64,000 nucleotides of DNA from Treponema pectinovorum (GTDB lineage Bacteria > Spirochaetota > Spirochaetia > Treponematales > Treponemataceae). Where the stretch lies: positions 434,001 through 498,000 of the forward strand of contig NZ_UFQO01000001.1 in the NCBI RefSeq assembly GCF_900497595.1, read 5' to 3'. The notes beneath the pieces are model-generated. The model had not been told where the DNA came from. It was given only the letters and a program-made list of their open reading frames with translations, and did no database searches. The position numbers and the translations under genes were made by a program. Position 1 is the stretch's first letter. Every line of letters begins with the position of its first letter. This document shows positions 52,267 through 61,106 of this stretch, one piece after another.

Positions 52267-54441
52267 CTAGAATTTCAATTTGTTTTTGAGCGAAGATGCC
52301 GCCTCTGCCGCAGCAGAAGATGCTTTTCCCTTAGCTGAATCTGCAAGTTTTTTGTTAAGTTCCGCCCTTTTAGATTCTAACTGCTTGTTTACAACATCGA
52401 ATGCAGAATTTGAATCCTTTATTCCGGTTGAAATTTGACTGAATTGCGAAATATATTGATTAACCGCTTCTGAAGAACCCAGTTTTTCGTTCAACTTAGA
52501 AACCGCCTGTTCCCTTACATTTGCAAGCTCTTTGTTAGCCACAGACGAAATCGCATTTGAAAGCAAATCCTCAAAATTTGAAGCAATTTTTAAACCTATT
52601 CCATTTTTCTCGCTAAATGAAAAATCAGCCTTTGCTTCGACGCTCTTTATCGAAGCCAGCGCAGTTGAATAAATTCTATTTGCAAGTTCCGAATCGAGAG
52701 AGAGTGAACTTACATTTGCAGGATTCATAAAAATTGAAGCTCCACCAGAAAAACTAAAATCCGAAGACGCTGTGAGTTTTGCAGAAAGATTTGATTTTCC
52801 TTCAAATTTTGGAGCACCGCTTACAGATACATTTTTTGCAAGGTCAATCGTCAACGGAAAGTTGCTGCCAGAATAATCTGCAAAAACAAGCGGATTTTGA
52901 GTTTGACTTCTTGCGTCAACAACTAAATTCGCTTTATGCAAAAGATTTTGTCTTTCGACAGTGCCTTTAATCACCCAAGGCTCGCCGCGTTTATTCATGT
53001 CGTTTGAAATATTTGTCGCAAAAAAGTCAATTCCGCTACCAGAACCGTGAGCCTTTTCAATTAAGAAAGAAGGAATATTGTCTTTTTTCCAGTAAACTGT
53101 TCGCCCTGCATAGCGTTTGTCAGCCTCCTTTGCTTTTTTGACAGATTTTTTATCCGCTTTTGAAGATTTTTCATTTGTGGAAGAAGATTTCATATTTGAA
53201 GCATAGGAAATCAACTGTTTTAAATACGGATAATATTTTCCAAGCATAGCATAGCCAGAGCGTTCGATAGTTTCTGACAATGCATTTTTTGCTTTTCCCA
53301 CATCTAAAATAGAAAGTTGAGAAGAAAGTAAATCCTTATCGCTTGAAATTGCATCGTTTAATTTTTTTTGCAGAAGAGAAACTCTGGAACTGTCGCTTTC
53401 AAACGAAGAAATCGAAGAATCCAAATTAGTTTTCGCATTTTTTACTGTGGTTGTAGCCTGTTCAATCTGTTTTAAAAGAGCAGGAATTTCTGTAACATTT
53501 ACGTTTGAAACATTTATTGAAGTAAGCGTTTTTACGCTTTCCTGAACTTTAGAAACTTCCGCCTTTAATTCTTCTGGTTTTGACTTCCATTTTTCCACGA
53601 GAACTTTTAATTCTTCTTCAACTTCTTTTGCAACTTTTTGCGACTGCAAACCGTCTTTTATTTTTTCTGTAATTGCATTTGGATCATAACTTGCAAATAA
53701 ATCTGCAATCGCATTTTTTGCTTCGTCTGGATTCGAGCCCATTTTTGCTTTTAGAGAATCATAAAACTTTGTATCGTCATTTTTCTTGGCCTTTTTTTCC
53801 AGAGAGGCTTTTTTTGCTGGAAGTTTACCGCTTTTTGTGCGGTCTGTATTCAAGGCAATTCCTGTAATTTCGATATTTTGAGCATCAAAACGAGCGCGCA
53901 AAAGTTGAGTAAGGTTAAAATCCAAGTCCAATTTATTAAATTGAAAGAGGTTTTTCATTTCATCTTCTGCCGAAGCCTGCGCAAGATTTTTTACGGTGAG
54001 TCTTGCGCCAAAAATTTCTACATTTACACTGGCAATATCGCACTTAGCACCAAAAATTCCCTGCATTCCGCTTTTTATCGCAAATTTTGCAATCGGATTT
54101 TTAAAAATCGTAACAGTAATTCCAATCGCTGCCAAAACTACAGCTACCGCTATAAACGAAGCAAGTTTTATTCGACCTCGATTTGCTTTTATTTCTTTAG
54201 AAAGAGTTTTTAGCCTTTTCAATTCTTTTTTTGTAAAAGTTAAATCCTTTGAAACAGCAAGCACATCGCGACCTTTTTTATCCTTTTCTTCGGTAAAAAG
54301 CGAAACGACATATACCTTATCGCTATCGATGTATAATTTTGAAGAAATCTTTTTTTCAAATTTCTTTTTTGCATACTTCTTTTTAAAAAGTGCAGGAAGT
54401 TTTTTTGCTGCAAAGCGTTTTTCTATCTTTTCTTTTTTCAT
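52267..54441 (-). CDS. TIGR03545-type AsmA-like envelope protein
   Basis: A 724-residue protein with one membrane helix (about residues 98-118, ASFIAVAVVLAAIGITVTIF), a lysine-rich cytoplasmic N-terminus and a long extracytoplasmic part. An AsmA-like start is recognisable after the helix (GAKCDIASVNVEIFGARLTV), followed by a helical coiled-coil region (about 215-420) and a strand-rich C-terminal part (FSFSGGASIF, ADFSFSEKNG). It matches what I recall as family TIGR03545, always found next to a TIGR03546 protein. AsmA-like proteins act in lipid movement and envelope maintenance, but the role of this family is unproven. The gene overlaps the next upstream gene by four bases. Confidence 0.7.
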   Translation of the reverse strand: MKKEKIEKRFAAKKLPALFKKKYAKKKFEKKISSKLYIDSDKVYVVSLFTEEKDKKGRDVLAVSKDLTFTKKELKRLKTLSKEIKANRGRIKLASFIAVAVVLAAIGITVTIFKNPIAKFAIKSGMQGIFGAKCDIASVNVEIFGARLTVKNLAQASAEDEMKNLFQFNKLDLDFNLTQLLRARFDAQNIEITGIALNTDRTKSGKLPAKKASLEKKAKKNDDTKFYDSLKAKMGSNPDEAKNAIADLFASYDPNAITEKIKDGLQSQKVAKEVEEELKVLVEKWKSKPEELKAEVSKVQESVKTLTSINVSNVNVTEIPALLKQIEQATTTVKNAKTNLDSSISSFESDSSRVSLLQKKLNDAISSDKDLLSSQLSILDVGKAKNALSETIERSGYAMLGKYYPYLKQLISYASNMKSSSTNEKSSKADKKSVKKAKEADKRYAGRTVYWKKDNIPSFLIEKAHGSGSGIDFFATNISNDMNKRGEPWVIKGTVERQNLLHKANLVVDARSQTQNPLVFADYSGSNFPLTIDLAKNVSVSGAPKFEGKSNLSAKLTASSDFSFSGGASIFMNPANVSSLSLDSELANRIYSTALASIKSVEAKADFSFSEKNGIGLKIASNFEDLLSNAISSVANKELANVREQAVSKLNEKLGSSEAVNQYISQFSQISTGIKDSNSAFDVVNKQLESKRAELNKKLADSAKGKASSAAAEAASSLKNKLKF

Positions 54442-54953
54442 GCTTTTTCTCCAACCATAGATGCCAATTTTGAAATGAGCGGAAGTTTTGTCATCGCCTT
54501 CCAGATTTTAGAGCCTTTCACTATTGGAGCCGCGTATTTTCTCCAGAGGAAAACCAAAAGTCGCCCTAAAAAATAAAGCGGAACATAAAGAGCAAGTCCG
54601 CATAAAAAAGAGCCCATAACTACAGAGTTGTTAAATTTTGTAAAGGCAACAAAAGGAATGTCCAATAAGGTTGCAAAAAACGGAGCAAACGAAGGAATCG
54701 TTAAAAAAGAGTAGCCCACAAAATCAAAAAAGCCGTCAAAAGCAGGGGAAACCGCCGCACCTATCAAAATCATCAAAAGATAAGACGGACGATTTATTCT
54801 CACAAACAAGATAAAAACGAATGCCAAAACCCATAACAAGTTGCCCTTTGGCATAAGCCCCAAAATCGCACCGCAAGCAAACGCGTGTGCAATTTCTGCT
54901 GGATTAACATTTGAATTAAACGCCTTTAATAATTTTACAATTTTCTTAACCAT
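54438..54953 (-). CDS. TIGR03546/DUF2062-type membrane protein
   Basis: A 171-residue inner membrane protein with about four hydrophobic segments. The sequence IAHAFACGAILGLMPKGNLLWVLAF fits the DUF2062-like pattern of small membrane proteins. It is translationally coupled to the AsmA-like gene downstream (ATGA overlap), so the pair should act together. No further function can be read from the sequence. Confidence 0.7.
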   Translation of the reverse strand: MVKKIVKLLKAFNSNVNPAEIAHAFACGAILGLMPKGNLLWVLAFVFILFVRINRPSYLLMILIGAAVSPAFDGFFDFVGYSFLTIPSFAPFFATLLDIPFVAFTKFNNSVVMGSFLCGLALYVPLYFLGRLLVFLWRKYAAPIVKGSKIWKAMTKLPLISKLASMVGEKA

Positions 54954-55020
54954 GCCGACATTTTACTACAATAATGGAAAATGTTAAAATTGGGTAACGA
55001 AAAAATAATAATAAATTTGG

Positions 55021-56154
55021 ATGTCAAAAATGCAAAATAAAACATTTGTCATTGCGGAAATTGGAACTTCTCATTCAGGAAATTTTGAAAAAGCAAAAAA
55101 ACTAATAGATGCAGCCTTTGAAGCTGGAGCAGATGCGGTAAAGTTTCAATGGGTTTACGCTGACGAAATTTTGCATCCAGATACAGGCTTTGTCGATTTG
55201 CCAGGCGGAAAAATTCGCCTCTACGACAGTTTTAAATCTTTAGAAGTTGAACCAAAGTTTTTTAGAGATTGCCTTTCTTATGCACATGAAAAAAAAATCA
55301 AATTCGCCTGCTCTCCATTTGGACTTCGTTCATTAAAAGAACTTTTAGAAATAAAACCAGACTACATAAAAATTGCAAGCCCAGAGTTAAACCACATTCC
55401 TCTTTTAAAATCACTTGCAGATTTTAGAGCACAGCAGGAAAAAAACTTACAGGAGATGATTCCTGTAATAATTTCCAGCGGAGTTTCAAAATTACAGGAC
55501 ATCCAAAATGCGATTGAGCTTCTAGGCACAAAAAATCTCACGCTTCTCCACTGCATAACTTTTTATCCGGCACCAGAAGAACAGTACAATCTTCGTCTAA
55601 TAAAAACACTGGCACAAAAGTTCAATATAAAAACAGGCGTTAGCGATCATTCTTTAAGCCCAATCCTCGTTCCAAGCCTTGCAGTAAGCCAAGGCGCGAG
55701 CATGATAGAAAAACACATAACTTTAAGTCATTTGACAGACGGCCTCGACGACAAAGTTGCACTCACTCCAGAGGATTTTGCACTGATGTGTCACTGCGTT
55801 CATCAAAGCGATGCGGTTATGCGCCATTATGGGACCGAAAAAGGCGAAAAAGAAATAATACGCCAGCTTGAATCTACAGAAGGCAAAGGACGCATAGAAA
55901 AAATACTTGGCGATGGAATAAAAAAACTCGCTCCAATCGAAGAACAAAATTATGGCAGAACAAATCGAAGCCTCCACTTTGTAAAAAATCTAAAAAAAGG
56001 AGCAATCATAAAAAAAGAAGACATAGCAGTTTTGCGAACCGAAAAAAATTTAACCGCAGGAATAAGCCCTCTTTATCTCGAAAACACAATCGGAAAAACT
56101 CTAACGCGCGACGTAAAATCTGGAGAAGGGGTTTTGTTCACAGATTTTTCGTAA
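55021..56154 (+). CDS. neuB: NeuB-family sialic acid-type synthase with SAF domain
   Basis: A 377-residue enzyme that condenses phosphoenolpyruvate with a hexosamine-type sugar to give a nonulosonic acid (sialic, legionaminic or pseudaminic type). The barrel is signalled by VIAEIGTSHSGNFEKAK, ADAVKFQWVYADEI, FACSPFGLRSL, IKIASPELNHIPLL and SDHSLSP. MIEKHITL and the C-terminal SAF antifreeze-like domain (about 305-375, NRSLHFVKNLKKGAIIKKEDI) complete it. No partner genes for the other steps are adjacent; the dehydratase and aminotransferase at 41920-44639 may be related. The exact product sugar cannot be named from the sequence. Confidence 0.87.
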   Translation: MSKMQNKTFVIAEIGTSHSGNFEKAKKLIDAAFEAGADAVKFQWVYADEILHPDTGFVDLPGGKIRLYDSFKSLEVEPKFFRDCLSYAHEKKIKFACSPFGLRSLKELLEIKPDYIKIASPELNHIPLLKSLADFRAQQEKNLQEMIPVIISSGVSKLQDIQNAIELLGTKNLTLLHCITFYPAPEEQYNLRLIKTLAQKFNIKTGVSDHSLSPILVPSLAVSQGASMIEKHITLSHLTDGLDDKVALTPEDFALMCHCVHQSDAVMRHYGTEKGEKEIIRQLESTEGKGRIEKILGDGIKKLAPIEEQNYGRTNRSLHFVKNLKKGAIIKKEDIAVLRTEKNLTAGISPLYLENTIGKTLTRDVKSGEGVLFTDFS

Positions 56155-56185
56155 AATGAATGTGTTCTTAGTTTGAATTTTATTT

Positions 56186-56416
56186 TGGGCGGCTTTTTGC
56201 TCCATTGCATTGCGCAAAAAACGGGCTTTGCGGGGTTCCGCTTTCGCTCCAGCCTCCTCGCTCGCTGCGTTGGCCGCTGTGTACACGGATGTACACCTAC
56301 AATCAAATGTTGGCAGTTTTAGTAATAAAACTGTCTGTTTCAAGAAAACACGGAAGTTTTCTTGAAACGCAAATCCCTTGCCGCATTTGTCGCACCTCCT
56401 GTGCGACTTACAACAA
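56186..56416 (-). repeat. Dispersed GC-rich intergenic repeat, copy 2 (multi-hairpin)
   Basis: Read on the minus strand it starts TTGTAAGTCGCACA near 56416 and ends with the same core as copy 1 (56240-56186, including CAATGCAATGGAGC and AAAAAGCCGCCCA). In between are three inverted repeats: a GTTTCAAGAAAAC/GTTTTCTTGAAAC stem (about 56336-56368), a CAGTTTT/AAAACTG stem (about 56314-56333) and GTGTACA/TGTACAC (about 56280-56297). It fills most of the 324-base gap between neuB and hisS. No gene is seen in it. Confidence 0.75.
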
Positions 56417-56478
56417 AATGTCAACACTTTTCGTTTTAATTGTATAAAAATTAAAATTTCATTATCATCTATTGCATT

Positions 56479-57798
56479 ATGGCAGATTTAATTCACCCGA
56501 AAGTGTTAAAGGGCTTTCGCGACATACTTCCTCAAGACGAAATTCTTCGTTCACAGCTTATAGAAAAAATTACAAAAGTTTACCGTTCGTTCGGTTTTGT
56601 TCCAATCGATACTCCAGTTCTCGAATATTCAGAAATTTTACTCCGAAAATCCAATGGCGAAACAGAAAAGCAGGTTTTTCGATTTTTAGATAACGGCAAT
56701 CGCGACGTTGCTCTCAGATTCGACTTAACTGTGCCTTTTGCACGCTTTACAGCAGAACACGAAAGCGAACTGTACTTTCCTTTTAAACGCTATCACATCT
56801 CAAAAGTTTGGCGAGGCGAAAAACCACAAGCTGGCCGCTATAGAGAATTTGTTCAATGCGATATAGATACGGTCGGTTCAGATTCTGCTGCAACAGATTT
56901 TGAAATTTTAAGTTTGATGAAAGCCGCTTTTGAAGAAATCGGCGTAAAAGACATAACGATTCACGTAAACCACAGAGGGATTTTCAACCGTTTCTTAAAA
57001 AAAATTGGTTCAAGTGAAAAATCAGAAGAAATTTTGCGCTCTGTAGACAAGCTTGCAAAAGTAGGCAAAGAAGAAGTTAAAAACGAATTACTCGAATATA
57101 CAGGCTCAAAAGAAAAAGCAGAAGAAATTCTAAAATATATCTCTGGCAACAAAGACTTCCTTTCAACTTTGGATATGCTCGAAGAAATGGCTGGCGGAAT
57201 CGAAAGCGACACAAAAAGGATGCGCGAAATTTTTGAGATGATGAAGGCAAGCGGCATAGAAGCAAGTTTTGTCTTAGATCCTTCCATAACAAGAGGGCTC
57301 GACTACTACACAGGCATTGTTTACGAAACATTTTTAAATGAACTTCCATCCATTGGCTCAGTTTGCTCCGGCGGTCGCTACGATAACCTTGCAGGGCTTT
57401 ACACAAAAACTCATCTTCCTGGAGTTGGAGCATCTATAGGTCTTGACCGCTTGATTGCAGGACTTGAACAACTTGGAAAACTCGAAAAAAAAGGCAGTTA
57501 TCTCGATGCAGAAATTTTCTGTTTAGACAAGGCTCTTTCCATTCACTACCAGAAAGTCGCTTCTATGCTAAGGGATAAAGGAATAAACACAGAAGTTTTT
57601 CCAGACGACAAAAAAATGGGGCATCAATATGCATATTGCGAATCAAAGACAATTCCTTGGGGAATCATCATAGAAGAAAAAGATGCGCAATCGAACAAAA
57701 TCAATCTAAAAAATCTTTCCACGCGAGAAATTTTTGAAAGCTTGAGCGTAGAAGACGCTGCACAAAAAATCCTGCAATCAAAACGCAAAATCGATTAA
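56479..57798 (+). CDS. hisS: Histidyl-tRNA synthetase
   Basis: Class II aminoacyl-tRNA synthetase charging tRNA-His. The 439-residue protein has motif 2 around YHISKVWRGEKPQAGRYREFVQCD and the histidine-A motif RGLDYYTGIVYE, with motif 3 in GVGASIGLDRLI. The C-terminal anticodon-binding domain runs from about 345. The start ATG at 56479 gives MADLIHPKVLKGFRDILP, the common start. The last four bases overlap the lipoprotein gene on the other strand. Confidence 0.97.
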   Translation: MADLIHPKVLKGFRDILPQDEILRSQLIEKITKVYRSFGFVPIDTPVLEYSEILLRKSNGETEKQVFRFLDNGNRDVALRFDLTVPFARFTAEHESELYFPFKRYHISKVWRGEKPQAGRYREFVQCDIDTVGSDSAATDFEILSLMKAAFEEIGVKDITIHVNHRGIFNRFLKKIGSSEKSEEILRSVDKLAKVGKEEVKNELLEYTGSKEKAEEILKYISGNKDFLSTLDMLEEMAGGIESDTKRMREIFEMMKASGIEASFVLDPSITRGLDYYTGIVYETFLNELPSIGSVCSGGRYDNLAGLYTKTHLPGVGASIGLDRLIAGLEQLGKLEKKGSYLDAEIFCLDKALSIHYQKVASMLRDKGINTEVFPDDKKMGHQYAYCESKTIPWGIIIEEKDAQSNKINLKNLSTREIFESLSVEDAAQKILQSKRKID

Positions 57799-58172
57799 AG
57801 GTCAAAATCCTTGAGTGCTTTTTCTGCCTTTAATCTGTTAGAAAAAATTTGAGTCAAATTTTCTGGAATCCAGCCTTCTCCTATAAAAATCCATTTTTCG
57901 TAACTGTCTTCCATTTTTGTGGAAGACATTCCCTCTATCATCCTTATCTCGCCTCGCCTAAGGTGATTTGTAACTTCTGCCTCGTAATTTGGCAAGCGAT
58001 AGCAGGCTGCATAAGGAGAAGTAATTAAAACCCACTCCACTCCTGGTTCTACAGAAAGAGGATTACGAGAATCAAAAACGGGTAAATCGTTTCTTTTTTC
58101 GCAGGAAATAAAATTTACAATTGAAAAAAGACTAAAAACAAAAACGGCAAAAATTAAAAAAGGTTTTTTCAT
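57795..58172 (-). CDS. Putative lipoprotein, possible SH3-like domain
   Basis: A 125-residue protein with a signal peptide ending FISC, a likely lipobox, so it is probably membrane anchored. The mature part (WVLITSPYAACYRLPNYEAEVTNHLRRGE, read in parts, then WIFIGEGWIPENLTQIF) resembles an SH3-type fold. I cannot name a family. It lies three bases downstream of the Nudix gene, so it is probably co-transcribed with it. Confidence 0.7.
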   Translation of the reverse strand: MKKPFLIFAVFVFSLFSIVNFISCEKRNDLPVFDSRNPLSVEPGVEWVLITSPYAACYRLPNYEAEVTNHLRRGEIRMIEGMSSTKMEDSYEKWIFIGEGWIPENLTQIFSNRLKAEKALKDFDL

Positions 58173-58175
58173 CGG

Positions 58176-58589
58176 TTAATCTATCGAATTAGCAAAAAAT
58201 TTACAAACCTGCGGATATATCAAAAGGTCAGAATCGACAAATGACAAGGTTGGAATTTCAGAAAGTTCAGCCCAGCGATATTCAGAATGTTCTGTAAGAG
58301 TAAACTTCTGTGCGATTCCATCATGAGGAAACCTCACAAGATATGCGTTGAGTTCAAAATCATCGCCAAAATGCTTAAAAGTTGCCTGAGCAATCTTTTC
58401 GCCTACTTCAACTTCCACTCCAAATTCTTCGTGACATTCTCTCGTTACAGATTGCTCGTCGGTTTCGCCTGCATCAACTTTTCCGCCTGGAAATTCCCAA
58501 CGCCCACCCATCTGACCAACAGGGTTTCGCTTTGCAATAAAAACTTTATTCTCTTTAAATGCTATGCAGGCAATAGATTTTTTATTCAT
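58176..58589 (-). CDS. Nudix hydrolase (MutT-like, probable 8-oxo-dGTP or related nucleotide diphosphatase)
   Basis: A 137-residue protein. The Nudix box is intact: GKVDAGETDEQSVTRECHEE then FGV (G-x5-E-x7-REUXEEXGU). It is preceded by VGQMGGRWEFPGGKV, typical of MutT-type enzymes that cleave oxidised nucleoside triphosphates. The true substrate is not fixed by the sequence. Confidence 0.88.
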   Translation of the reverse strand: MNKKSIACIAFKENKVFIAKRNPVGQMGGRWEFPGGKVDAGETDEQSVTRECHEEFGVEVEVGEKIAQATFKHFGDDFELNAYLVRFPHDGIAQKFTLTEHSEYRWAELSEIPTLSFVDSDLLIYPQVCKFFANSID

Positions 58590-58619
58590 TTTTACTCCAA
58601 ATTTTTTAAATCTAAAATT

Positions 58620-59150
58620 CTATAAAAACAAAACTCTTGGAAAAATAAAATGAAGGAATCCTGCAATTATACAAAAAATTCCCAAATATTTTCTTCCATC
58701 CACAAAAATCGTGGAAACAAACGAAGGAAGAACAAGATGAGTTTCTGATTTTGTAGAATAAAATTCTATTAAAAGTGCAAAGCAAGCTGCAATTCCAGCA
58801 ACAGCAGGAATTAAATCTCCAATTACAGGAACATCATTTTGAACGGTCGATAAGAGTTTCATCAAACCTGTAAGACCAGAAAGCACAGCGACCACAAGTC
58901 GAAAAGTCATATCATCAAAAAAACTTCCCTTTGAATTGACTGCAAACTGGATTTTTTTGTCAAAAAAAGAATCCGAAGAATCTTCATCTGAATTTTTATC
59001 GGTAGTCAATGAATCATCTTGTGGTTTTTCATCGGTAAGATTTTCGTTAAGGGCATCCTTATTTTTTTCAACCATAAAATTTGTCGCATAAACCAAAATA
59101 AGACCAGAAACAATATTCAGCAAAATAGAAAGAAAGTAAAATTGAAGCAT
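58620..59150 (-). CDS. Membrane protein of unknown function
   Basis: A 176-residue protein with an N-terminal helix (LSILLNIVSGLILVYATNF), an acidic, aspartate/serine-rich stretch (about 30-65) and three further membrane helices in the second half. I do not recognise it. It is 15 bases after the single-helix membrane protein gene upstream and seems to form a cassette with it and the lipoprotein gene at 59766. Confidence 0.65.
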   Translation of the reverse strand: MLQFYFLSILLNIVSGLILVYATNFMVEKNKDALNENLTDEKPQDDSLTTDKNSDEDSSDSFFDKKIQFAVNSKGSFFDDMTFRLVVAVLSGLTGLMKLLSTVQNDVPVIGDLIPAVAGIAACFALLIEFYSTKSETHLVLPSFVSTIFVDGRKYLGIFCIIAGFLHFIFPRVLFL

Positions 59151-59165
59151 AATTTTTCTCCGTTT

Positions 59166-59735
59166 TTAGCGTTTTTCAATCGTGGCGATTAAATCCACAG
59201 AATTATCTGCAATAAAAACGCTCGCTTTTACATAAAATATATCATAATCGTGAAATGTTGTCCTTAAAAATGTTTTTTCACCTTTATAGAGCAAACTGAA
59301 GGATTTTTTTTCAACAGGAATTTTCGCTCCATCCAAAAATGCCAATTCAATTTGAATATTCTGCCCTTCGGCAATTTTTTTTGATTCTGAGTTTTTTTTA
59401 ATTTCATCAAAAGAAAGGCTAACATAAACATTTTCTTCAAACGAAAAAGCGGAAAGATTTAAGGGAATGGAATTTAAAACTGCGTTGTCCTTTTTGTTAA
59501 AAAATCCCAAAAATACCACGATAAAAAAGCAAACCAAAAGGGTTACAAACATAAGCCTGTTGCCTTTTGTAGAAACAAGAGCCCTAAAAATTCCAGGTTT
59601 AAACGCTTTTAACTTTCCTGAATAAAAATTCTGTACAATTTCGGGAGCACGGCTGAGCCTTGCGTCTCGGTTGTAATGAAAAACCAATTTTTCTTCGCCG
59701 TCTGCATGACCTTCTTCGATATTTTCTAAATCCAT
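59166..59735 (-). CDS. Single-pass membrane protein of unknown function
   Basis: A 189-residue protein starting MDLENIEEGHADGEEK (ATG at 59735; an upstream TTG at 59747 touches the AGAGG site). A cytoplasmic N-terminus of about 75 residues is followed by one membrane helix (RLMFVTLLVCFFIVVFLGFF). An outer domain of about 95 residues with alternating strands follows. I cannot assign a family. Confidence 0.65.
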   Translation of the reverse strand: MDLENIEEGHADGEEKLVFHYNRDARLSRAPEIVQNFYSGKLKAFKPGIFRALVSTKGNRLMFVTLLVCFFIVVFLGFFNKKDNAVLNSIPLNLSAFSFEENVYVSLSFDEIKKNSESKKIAEGQNIQIELAFLDGAKIPVEKKSFSLLYKGEKTFLRTTFHDYDIFYVKASVFIADNSVDLIATIEKR

Positions 59736-59765
59736 CTTGAATTTCAAACCTCTAAAAAGCGAACA

Positions 59766-60986
59766 TCAATTCATTAAACCGCTAACGAGGGAGTCCGTCC
59801 GCCACCATGAAATTTCTGCCTGCGAATTTTTTATGAGAAGTGCACTTATAATTCCGTTTCTGCTTAAAGAAAGTGAACTGTAAAGGATTGAACTGTGCTC
59901 CAAAGGCAACGAGCGTTTTAAGATTTTTTGACCATTTGGCTGCACCATCTGCACCAGATATCCTTTTTCTATCGGCAAAATAAAGAAAAACCAGCCATTA
60001 TCTGTAACGCCTAACAATTCAAAAGGAACAGAAAAGACATCTTTGCTCAAGCTTCCAGAAATAGATTCTTCAAAAGACGGAATATCAAGGCCTTCTTCAT
60101 ACAAAGCGGTTTCTACATCCAACGGATAAAGCATTGTCTTTTCGTAATCGACTCCAGATTGAACTTTTGTCGCTGGGTCGAGATAGTTTTGAAAATAATT
60201 TACTTGAACATAAAGTTTATAATCCATATTGTCTGGAATTACATTTTCTATGGAAACAAAAGAAACATAATCCGGGTCATCGCTCTTTAATTTTGGCACA
60301 GTATCTTCCGTAAACGGAATCGTATAGAGCAAAAATCCGCTTTCGTTAAACCAATAAACTGTAGGACCAACATTTGTTTCGCAGACAACAACAAGCTCAT
60401 CATTCTTTGTGATGTAAATTTTTTTTATGTACGGAAACGGCGTTCCGCCTGGACCTTCCTGTCCAATATAATCTATGAATTTTCCATCGCTAGAAAACCT
60501 TAAAACAACATAGTTTAAAAGCAGACGATTTTTTGAATCAACTTCGTTTCTGTCGGAAGGAAGAGTGTCTACAGCGTAAAGGCTTTTTTTGGAATCTACA
60601 GCCAAGGGACCCAAAGAATTAAAAGGATAAGAAATCGCTTTTTTAGTTGAATTGGCAGTTTGTGAGTCTGCAAATGAAGGCAACTTTGTAAAATCTTCGT
60701 TGTAATAAAGGCTCAACAAATCCCCATAGGAATTTAATTCCATAATTTTTTTTGACTCGCCATTTGCAATGTAAAAAAAACCGTCCTGCATCGTCATATA
60801 AGTATTTATAGAGCCAGAAAGACTTAAGTTAAAAAGATTTAATTCATCTTCAAAACTGCCGTAATTTATCTTAAAAAGAGAATTTTCGCCGATTGAACTT
60901 ACAGTATTTGAACGGATGCAGGAAAAAAAAGAGAGACAAAGCAAAGACAAAAAAATCCACACAGATTTTTTAAAGATTTTAATCAT
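59766..60986 (-). CDS. Predicted lipoprotein with beta-propeller-like repeats
   Basis: A 406-residue exported protein. The signal peptide ends in a lipobox-like FFSC, so it is probably a lipoprotein. The mature part reads like a beta-propeller (NHL/6-bladed type): DGFFYIANGESKKIMELNSYG, GPLAVDSKKSLYAVD and VVCETNVGPTVYWFNESG have repeat-like spacing. No catalytic motif stands out. It heads a three-gene minus-strand cassette running away from secA. It could sense or scaffold something outside the inner membrane, but this is inference. Confidence 0.7.
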   Translation of the reverse strand: MIKIFKKSVWIFLSLLCLSFFSCIRSNTVSSIGENSLFKINYGSFEDELNLFNLSLSGSINTYMTMQDGFFYIANGESKKIMELNSYGDLLSLYYNEDFTKLPSFADSQTANSTKKAISYPFNSLGPLAVDSKKSLYAVDTLPSDRNEVDSKNRLLLNYVVLRFSSDGKFIDYIGQEGPGGTPFPYIKKIYITKNDELVVVCETNVGPTVYWFNESGFLLYTIPFTEDTVPKLKSDDPDYVSFVSIENVIPDNMDYKLYVQVNYFQNYLDPATKVQSGVDYEKTMLYPLDVETALYEEGLDIPSFEESISGSLSKDVFSVPFELLGVTDNGWFFFILPIEKGYLVQMVQPNGQKILKRSLPLEHSSILYSSLSLSRNGIISALLIKNSQAEISWWRTDSLVSGLMN

Positions 60987-61106
60987 ACAAAAATAGAATA
61001 TAAAATTGAATAAAAACCGTCAACTTTTAAAAAGACAGTTAGGCTCGCCTTTATTTTATAGTTTTTTCTATTCATACATAGTGTTTTTCAGTATATTATT
61101 AAGATT

